From assembly GCF_000720425.1 (NCBI RefSeq), contig NZ_JOAJ01000001.1, positions 1,240,001 to 1,304,000 of the forward strand: a stretch of 64,000 nt of DNA. The letters are read 5' to 3'. The DNA comes from Nocardia rhamnosiphila NBRC 108938. GTDB taxonomy: Bacteria > Actinomycetota > Actinomycetes > Mycobacteriales > Mycobacteriaceae. The stretch's first letter is position 1. Every line of letters starts with the position of its first letter. Made by a program: the position numbers and the translations under genes. Shown piece after piece: positions 58,000-64,000 of this stretch. The notes under the pieces are model-generated. The model saw only the letters and a program-made list of their open reading frames with translations, made no database searches and was not told where the DNA came from.

Positions 58000-58722
58000 A
58001 TGAACCACAGCACCGCCACCGGAAGCGAACGCGCCGCCGGGGTCCAGCTCGACTCGGGAATGTCGAAAACGCTTCACCACGGGCTCGAGATCCTGGAGGC
58101 CCTGGCCCGACATCCACACGGGCTGTCGATCACCGATCTCGCCGATACCGTCGGCGTGCACCGGACCGTCGCGCACCGGCTGGTCCGCACCCTGGAAGCC
58201 CACCGCCTGTGCCGCCGCGACGACACCCGGCGCGTCACCCTGGGCGCGGGTCTGGTCACCCTCGCCGAGCCGGTCGAACAGGATCTGCGCACGGTCGCGC
58301 GGCCGGTGATGGAGGAACTCGCCGACCGCACCCGCGCCACCGTCCACCTGGTACTCCGCGAGAACGAGACGGAGGTCCGCGCGCTGCTGGTGGTCGAACC
58401 ACGCAACGCACAGGTCCATGTGGCCTTCCGGCCGGGTCAGATCCATCCCATCGACCGCGGCTCGGCGGGCCTGGCGATGCTGGCCGCACTGCCGGCGGTT
58501 CCCGGCGAACGCCCCGAGGTCGAGACCGCGCGCGACCGGGGCTACGCCCTCACTCGCGGCGAGGTCGTGGCGACCATGTTCGGTATCTCGGCGCTCGTAC
58601 CCCGCCGCCGTGGCGAACCGGAAGCCACCATCGGCATCTCCGTCTTCGAGGTCGACGACGAGCCGGCCCTCGCGATCGCGGTCCGCGAAGCGGCCCGGCA
58701 ACTGGGCACGCTGCTGCACTGA
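58000..58722 (+). CDS. IclR-family transcriptional regulator
   Basis: 240 residues. The N-terminal winged helix is about 22-80 (KTLHHGLEILEALARHPHGLSITDLADTVGVHRTVAHRLV in two blocks). The C-terminal effector domain has ATVHLVLRENETEVRAL, RPGQIHPIDRGSAGLAMLAAL and GYALTRGEV. It probably senses the pathway substrate and controls the divergent operon and itself. I chose ATG 58000, with AAGAAGGA in front; GTG 57967 is upstream but has no ribosome site. Confidence 0.92.
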   Translation: MNHSTATGSERAAGVQLDSGMSKTLHHGLEILEALARHPHGLSITDLADTVGVHRTVAHRLVRTLEAHRLCRRDDTRRVTLGAGLVTLAEPVEQDLRTVARPVMEELADRTRATVHLVLRENETEVRALLVVEPRNAQVHVAFRPGQIHPIDRGSAGLAMLAALPAVPGERPEVETARDRGYALTRGEVVATMFGISALVPRRRGEPEATIGISVFEVDDEPALAIAVREAARQLGTLLH

Positions 58723-59168
58723 ACCCGGCGCCGGCCCGGAACGACCCGCTATGCCGCGCTGCCGGGTCATCCGGTGCCCGCGCCCGGGAGGTGTTCACCG
58801 CACACGGGCCGCGGCCGGGCGGGAGCCCGCGGCCGCCGCCGGATCGGAAAAAGGAGCGCGCGCCGGAACGCTCACACCCTGTCACCTGCGCGAAGTCGCC
58901 GCCGAGGTCGTCCGCGGACAGCCTCCGCTCAATTCAACGATCGGTGACTGTAGCGCCGTGTCGGTGGATTGCGACATGTCTTTCGGGTAAGTGTTCTCCG
59001 GATCACTCGGTCACTCACGACCCGGCCGATCCACCCGCCCGCCGAAAATACGGGCGAGTAGCACCCGCACGCTGTGCACATAGTGGTCCCGCGGGTGCAC
59101 ACTACGCAGAGCCGAGCCGAAAACGGCTCATCCGTGACCGTGCCCCACAGACGAAGGAGCCAGGGATA
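58723..59168. other. 446-base intergenic stretch before the carboxylase gene
   Basis: I see no credible gene. It holds a GC-rich imperfect hairpin after the IclR gene (around 58805-58835, inner stem CGGGC/GCCCG). A direct repeat GTGCACA occurs at about 59073 and 59094, 75-95 bases before the carboxylase start, and could be a regulator site. The ribosome site AAGGAG is at 59154-59159. Confidence 0.5.
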
Positions 59169-62100
59169 GTGTTCAGTCGTATCGCCATCGTGAACCGGGG
59201 AGAGGCGGCGATGCGCCTTGTCCACGCCGTCCGGGATCTGGCGGCCGAAACCGGGCAGCCGATCCAGACCATCGCGCTGCACACCGATGTCGACCGGAAC
59301 GCGACCTTCGTCCGGGAAGCCGATATCGCCTACGACCTCGGCCCCGCCGCGGCCCGCCCCTACCTCGACCTCAAGGCCCTCGAGCGCGCGCTGCTGGCGA
59401 CCGGCGCCGACGCCGCCTGGGTGGGTTGGGGATTCGTCGCCGAAGACCCGGCGTTCGCCGAACTGTGCGAGCAGATCGGCGTCACCTTCATCGGCCCGAG
59501 CCCCGACGCCATGCGCAAACTCGGCGACAAGATCGGCGCGAAACTGATCGCCGAAGAGGTCGGCGTGCCGGTGGCGCCCTGGAGCCGCGGCGCGGTCGAG
59601 ACGGTGGAAGCCGCCGCAGCGGCCGCGGCCGAGATCGGCTACCCGCTGATGCTGAAGGCGACCGCGGGCGGCGGCGGCCGCGGTATCCGCGTGATCAACA
59701 ACGAGGCCGAGCTCGTCGATGCCTACGAGCGCACCAGCCAGGAGGCGGCCCGCGCCTTCGGCAGCGGCATCGTATTCCTGGAGCGGCTGGTCACCGGCGC
59801 CCGCCACGTCGAGGTCCAGGTGATCGCGGACGGCCAGGGCACCGCCTGGGCGCTCGGTGTACGCGACTGCTCGGTGCAGCGGCGCAACCAGAAGGTCATC
59901 GAGGAATCGGCCTCGCCGGTGCTGCGGCCCGAGCAGGCGGCCGAGCTCAAGGCGTCGGCCGAGCGGCTGGCGGTCGCGGTCGGGTACCGCGGCGCGGCGA
60001 CCGTCGAATTCCTCTACCACCCGGGCGACCAGCTGTTCGCCTTCCTCGAGGTCAACACCCGCCTGCAGGTCGAGCACCCGATCACCGAGATCACCACCGG
60101 TTTCGACCTGGTTCGCGCGCAGCTGCACGTGGCCTCCGGCGGCCGGCTCGAGGGCGAACCGCCGGCCGAACGCGGGCACGCCATCGAGGCCCGGCTCAAT
60201 GCCGAGGACCCCGACCGCGACTTCGCCCCGTCCCCCGGCCGGATCGCGCATCTGGACCTGCCGGCCGGCCCGGGTATCCGCGTGGATACCGGTGTCAGCG
60301 AGGGCGACACCATCCCCGCCGATTTCGATTCGATGATCGCCAAGATCATCGCCTACGGCCGCAACCGCGACGAGGCGCTGGGCCGGTTGCGCCGGGCGGT
60401 CATCGAAACCCGGGTGATCATCGAGGGCGGCGCGACCAACAAGAGTTTCGTCCTCGACCTGCTGGATCAGCCGGAGGTCATCGACGGCAGCGCCGACACC
60501 GGCTGGATCGACCGGGTACGCGGTGAGGGCCGGCTCATCTCCCACCGGCACTCCGCCATCGCCTTGGCCGCCGCCGCCATCGACGCCTACGAGGAGGAGG
60601 AGCAGGTCGAACAGCACCGGCTGCTGTCCACCGCCTCTGGTGGCCGTCCCCAGGTGCAGCACGACAGTGGACGTCCGCTCGACCTGAAGTTGCGCGGTGC
60701 GGGCTACCGGGTCCGGGTGGCCCGGATCGGCGCGCACCGGTTCCGGGTCGGTATCGAGGCGGGCACCGATATCCGCACCGCCGACGTCGATCTCGAACGT
60801 TTCGATCAGCACACCGGCCAGCTCGTGGTCAACGGCGTCCGCTACCGCCTGATCACCGGCACCCACGGGCCGGTGCACCTCGTCGACGTCGACGGTGTGA
60901 CCCACCGGGTCAGCCGGGACGAGGGCGGCGTCGTCCGCTCCCCCGCGCCCGCGCTGGTCGTGGCCACCCCGCTGGAGGTCGGCGCCGAGGTCGAGGCCGG
61001 CGCACCGGTACTGGTGCTGGAGAGCATGAAGATGGAAACGGTGCTGCGGGCGCCGTTCCGGGCCCGGCTCAAGGAATGCAATGTCTCGGTCGGCACCCAG
61101 GTGGAAACCGGGGCACCGCTGCTGCGGCTGGAACCGCTCGCCGACGAGGGTGACGAGGCCGAGGCCGACACCGCGACCGCCACGGTCGAACTGGATCTGC
61201 CCGCCGAATCGGACCCGCAGCCGCACCAGCGGATGGTCCGCGGCCAGCAGGATCTGCGCAGTCTGCTGCTGGGCTTCGATGTCGACCCGCACGACGACCG
61301 CCGGGTTCTCGACGAGTACCTCGCGGCCCGGCGCGCGGCCGTGGCGGATAATCGCCGGCCGCTGGCCGAGGAGCTCGAACTGGTGCAGGTCTTCGCCGAC
61401 CTGGCCGAACTGAGCCACAATCGGTCCTGGGAGGACGATCCCACCCCGGGTCACGTCCACAGTGCCCGCGAGTACTTCCACACCTATCTGCAGAGCCTGG
61501 ACGTCGAGCGGGCCGGCCTCCCGGAGTCCTACCGCGCGAAGCTCGCCCAGGCGCTCGGGCACTACGGCGTCACCGAGCTGGACCGTACGTCCGACCTCGA
61601 GGCCGCGGTGTTCCGGATCTTCCTGGCCCAGCAGCGGCCCGCCGATACGGTCGAGGTCGTCTCGGCACTGCTGCGCGAATGGCTGAACGAGCCGATGCCG
61701 GACCGGGTGCTGCGCGAACCCGTCGGCCTGGCGCTGGAGCGGCTCGTCGCCGCGACCCAGGTGCGGTTCCCGGTGATCGCGGATCTCACCCGCGGCCTGG
61801 TCTTCGCCTGGTACGGGCAGCCGGTGCTGCGCCGCAACCGGGCCCGCGTCTACACCGACGCGCGCAAGCACCTCAGCTATCTGGACGCGCATCCGCAGGC
61901 GTCCGACCGGACCGCGCGGATCGCCGAGATGGTGAGCGCCACCGAACCTCTGGTGCGCCTGCTGGGCCAGCGGCTCTCGCGCGGCTCCGCGGACAACACC
62001 GTCATGCTGGAGGTGCTGACCCGCCGCTACTACGGCAACAAGGACCTCACCGACGTCCGCACCCGCGACGCCGGCGACTATACCTTCGTCGTCGCCGAAC

Positions 62101-64000
62101 GCAAGGGCGTGAGCCTGGTATCGGCCGCCGTCAGCTTCGACTCCCTCCCCCGGGTGGTGGCCGGACTGGCCGAACTGTCGACCGGCTCCGCCTCCATCGA
62201 GGCCGATATCTACCTGTCCTGGGAGAACCAGCCCGAGGACTTCGATGCCATGGCGTCGGCACTGCAGGAGGTGCTCAACGCACAGCCGGTGTCCAACCAG
62301 GTACACCGGATCACCGCCACCGTCGCGGGTAGCGACAACGCGGTCATGCACTACCACTTCACGTTCCGTCCGTCGGCGACCGGCCTCGACGAGGAACGTC
62401 TCATCCGCGGTCTGCACCCCTATATCGCGCAGCGGATGCAGATGAAGCGGCTGCACAAGTTCGACCTGACCCAGCTGCCGTCCTCGGACAACGAGGAGGT
62501 GTACCTGTTCCGGTGTGTCGCCAAGGAGAACCCGGCCGATGAGCGCCTCGTCGCGTTCGCCCAGGTCCGGGACCTGACCGCGCTGCGCGACCACGACGGC
62601 CGGCTGGTCACCCTGCCGACGGCCGAGAGCACCATCGCCACCTGCCTGGACTCCATCCGCCGCGCGCAGGCGGGGCGGCCGTCGTCCAAACGGCTGCAGA
62701 CCAACCGGATCGTGATGTACGTCTGGCCGCCGATCGATATCACCCGCGGCGAACTGGAGGCGATCGTCGAGCGGGTGCGCCCCACGACCACGGGTGCGGG
62801 CCTGGAGGAGATTCTGCTCATCGCGCGTCAGCGCGACGCCCGGACCGGTGATCTGGTGAAGCTGGCCCTGCGGATCTCCTTCGACGCCACCGGCGGCACC
62901 GAACTGACCGTCGGCGAGCGGTCCGACGATCCGGTCGAGCCGCTGGACGCCTACCGGCAGAAGGTGCTGCGCGCCAGCAGCCGCAACACGGTGTACCCGT
63001 ACGAGCTCACCGGCCTGCTCGGTGAATTCACCGAATACGACCTCGACACCGACCACACGCTGGTGCCGGTCGACCGGCCCAAGGGCCGCAACACCGCGGC
63101 GATGGTGGCGGGTGTGGTGACCACCGTGACCGAGCGGCACCCCGAGGGTGTCACCCGGGTGGCGCTCCTCGGCGATCCCACCAAATCGCTGGGCGCGCTG
63201 TCGGAGCCGGAATGCCGCCGGGTGATCGCCGCGCTGGATCTGGCCGAGAAGTTGCAGGTCCCGCTGGAGTGGTACGCGCTGTCCTCGGGCGCCCGGATCT
63301 CGATGACCTCGGGCACCGAGAACATGGACTGGGTGGCGGCGGCACTCAAGCGCATCGTCGAGTTCACCCAGGACGGCGGCGAGATCAATATCGTGGTCGC
63401 GGGGATCAATGTCGGCGCCCAGCCGTACTGGAACGCCGAAGCCACCATGCTGATGCACACCAAGGGCATCCTGGTGATGACCCCGGATTCGGCCATGGTC
63501 CTCACCGGTAAGCAGGCCCTGGACTTCTCCGGCGGCGTCTCGGCCGAGGACAACTTCGGGATCGGCGGCTACGACCGGGTCATGGGCCCGAACGGGCAGG
63601 CCCAGTACTGGGCGCCGAACCTGCACGCCGCCCGGGCCGTGCTGATGTCGCACTACGATCACACCTATGTCGTCCCCGGTGAGAAGGGGCCGCGCCGGGC
63701 GCCGACCACCGACCCGGTGGATCGGGACATCTCCGGTTTCCCGCATGTCATGGCGGACAGCAGTTTCACCACGGTCGGTGAGATCTTCTCCGCCACGGCC
63801 AACCCGGACCGTAAGAAGCCGTTCGATATCCGCACGGTCATGCGGGCGGTGGCCGACCAGGACCACGAGGTGCTGGAACGGTGGGCGGGGATGGCCGATG
63901 CCGAGACCTCGGTGGTCCAGGACGCACATCTGGGCGGAATCCCGGTGTGCCTGCTGGGTATCGAGTCGCGGGGCGTACCGCGGCGCGGTTTCCCGGCCAC
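59169..64000 (+). CDS. Single-chain biotin-dependent acyl-CoA carboxylase, truncated by window edge
   Basis: 1,610 complete codons are visible with no stop. Domains in order: biotin carboxylase (1-about 460, IAIVNRGEAAMR, KATAGGGGRGIR, EVNTRLQVEHPITE); biotin carrier near 590-660 with ESMKMET, biotinyl Lys621; a central region (about 700-1300) with no clear motif; and carboxyltransferase N-terminal half (from about 1300; GGVSAEDNFGIGGYDRVMGP, HYDHTYVVPGEKGPRRAP). This is the layout of eukaryotic acetyl-CoA carboxylase, found also as ~1,800-residue proteins in Nocardia and Rhodococcus. Start GTG 59169 with AAGGAG 9 bases before. The acyl-CoA substrate cannot be read here. Confidence 0.92.
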   Translation, partial: MFSRIAIVNRGEAAMRLVHAVRDLAAETGQPIQTIALHTDVDRNATFVREADIAYDLGPAAARPYLDLKALERALLATGADAAWVGWGFVAEDPAFAELCEQIGVTFIGPSPDAMRKLGDKIGAKLIAEEVGVPVAPWSRGAVETVEAAAAAAAEIGYPLMLKATAGGGGRGIRVINNEAELVDAYERTSQEAARAFGSGIVFLERLVTGARHVEVQVIADGQGTAWALGVRDCSVQRRNQKVIEESASPVLRPEQAAELKASAERLAVAVGYRGAATVEFLYHPGDQLFAFLEVNTRLQVEHPITEITTGFDLVRAQLHVASGGRLEGEPPAERGHAIEARLNAEDPDRDFAPSPGRIAHLDLPAGPGIRVDTGVSEGDTIPADFDSMIAKIIAYGRNRDEALGRLRRAVIETRVIIEGGATNKSFVLDLLDQPEVIDGSADTGWIDRVRGEGRLISHRHSAIALAAAAIDAYEEEEQVEQHRLLSTASGGRPQVQHDSGRPLDLKLRGAGYRVRVARIGAHRFRVGIEAGTDIRTADVDLERFDQHTGQLVVNGVRYRLITGTHGPVHLVDVDGVTHRVSRDEGGVVRSPAPALVVATPLEVGAEVEAGAPVLVLESMKMETVLRAPFRARLKECNVSVGTQVETGAPLLRLEPLADEGDEAEADTATATVELDLPAESDPQPHQRMVRGQQDLRSLLLGFDVDPHDDRRVLDEYLAARRAAVADNRRPLAEELELVQVFADLAELSHNRSWEDDPTPGHVHSAREYFHTYLQSLDVERAGLPESYRAKLAQALGHYGVTELDRTSDLEAAVFRIFLAQQRPADTVEVVSALLREWLNEPMPDRVLREPVGLALERLVAATQVRFPVIADLTRGLVFAWYGQPVLRRNRARVYTDARKHLSYLDAHPQASDRTARIAEMVSATEPLVRLLGQRLSRGSADNTVMLEVLTRRYYGNKDLTDVRTRDAGDYTFVVAERKGVSLVSAAVSFDSLPRVVAGLAELSTGSASIEADIYLSWENQPEDFDAMASALQEVLNAQPVSNQVHRITATVAGSDNAVMHYHFTFRPSATGLDEERLIRGLHPYIAQRMQMKRLHKFDLTQLPSSDNEEVYLFRCVAKENPADERLVAFAQVRDLTALRDHDGRLVTLPTAESTIATCLDSIRRAQAGRPSSKRLQTNRIVMYVWPPIDITRGELEAIVERVRPTTTGAGLEEILLIARQRDARTGDLVKLALRISFDATGGTELTVGERSDDPVEPLDAYRQKVLRASSRNTVYPYELTGLLGEFTEYDLDTDHTLVPVDRPKGRNTAAMVAGVVTTVTERHPEGVTRVALLGDPTKSLGALSEPECRRVIAALDLAEKLQVPLEWYALSSGARISMTSGTENMDWVAAALKRIVEFTQDGGEINIVVAGINVGAQPYWNAEATMLMHTKGILVMTPDSAMVLTGKQALDFSGGVSAEDNFGIGGYDRVMGPNGQAQYWAPNLHAARAVLMSHYDHTYVVPGEKGPRRAPTTDPVDRDISGFPHVMADSSFTTVGEIFSATANPDRKKPFDIRTVMRAVADQDHEVLERWAGMADAETSVVQDAHLGGIPVCLLGIESRGVPRRGFPA

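Noticed and set aside
58929..63929. Minus-strand frame of 1,666 codons opposite the carboxylase
   Set aside because: Composition is antisense-like. The plus strand carries clear biotin carboxylase, carrier and carboxyltransferase motifs over the same bases.

Overview
The window is a very GC-rich, gene-dense actinobacterial chromosome segment. GTG starts and 4-base stop/start overlaps are common. The nickel sensor at 28714 carries the same metal ligands, at the same residue numbers, as mycobacterial NmtR, and the actinobacterial-type [NiFe] hydrogenase and large lipopeptide-style NRPS also fit Mycobacteriales. A Nocardia or close relative is my best guess, by inference. I see no tRNA, rRNA, CRISPR array, insertion sequence or phage gene.

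Region 1 (1-25.2 kb). One uninterrupted minus-strand reading frame runs from 23808 off the left edge. It is a seven-module nonribosomal peptide synthetase of 7,936 visible residues that ends in the first ~45 residues of a thioesterase. The module order is CAT-CAT-CAT-CAT-CATE-(DCL)CAT-CAT-TE, so it should make a heptapeptide with a D residue at position 5. The first C domain resembles those of EntF/DhbF, which accept an acyl or aryl group from a separate protein. A YczE-type membrane protein is divergently transcribed from it, followed by a strong hairpin terminator and a small CsbD stress protein.

Region 2 (25.5-32.7 kb). After an acyl-CoA thioesterase comes a nickel/cobalt homeostasis block. 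It holds a P1B-4 ATPase (nmtA-like) divergent from nmtR, a KmtR-like ArsR sensor divergent from an MFS exporter with a His-rich tail, and a NiCoT nickel importer. The importer lies at the downstream end of the hydrogenase operon, so import belongs with hydrogenase assembly while export is under sensor control.

Region 3 (30.8-46.5 kb, minus strand). This is a complete group 1h (actinobacterial-type) [NiFe]-hydrogenase locus: hypA, hypB, small and large subunits, a NifU/iron-sulfur protein, four accessory proteins of unknown function, an acidic disordered protein, a maturation protease, two hypC paralogues, hypF, hypD, hypE, the nickel importer and one more unknown protein. A plausible sigma-A promoter precedes hypA, and a perfect CRP/GlxR-type box lies just before the small-subunit gene.

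Region 4 (46.5-52.9 kb). A DGPF/YCII protein overlaps an ECF42-type sigma factor. Convergent to these is a homogentisate degradation operon: hmgA, a protein of unknown function, fahA, scoA and scoB. It would take homogentisate to fumarate and acetoacetyl-CoA. No recognisable maleylacetoacetate isomerase is present, and the unknown gene sits where one would be expected.

Region 5 (53-58.7 kb). A catabolic operon contains a SnoaL/NTF2-fold protein, two short-chain dehydrogenases, a KSTD/fumarate-reductase-like flavoprotein and an MHS-family transporter. It diverges from an IclR regulator, with a palindromic operator candidate between them. The substrate is unknown.

Region 6 (59.2-64 kb). A giant single-chain acyl-CoA carboxylase (biotin carboxylase, biotin carrier, central region, carboxyltransferase) runs off the right edge.
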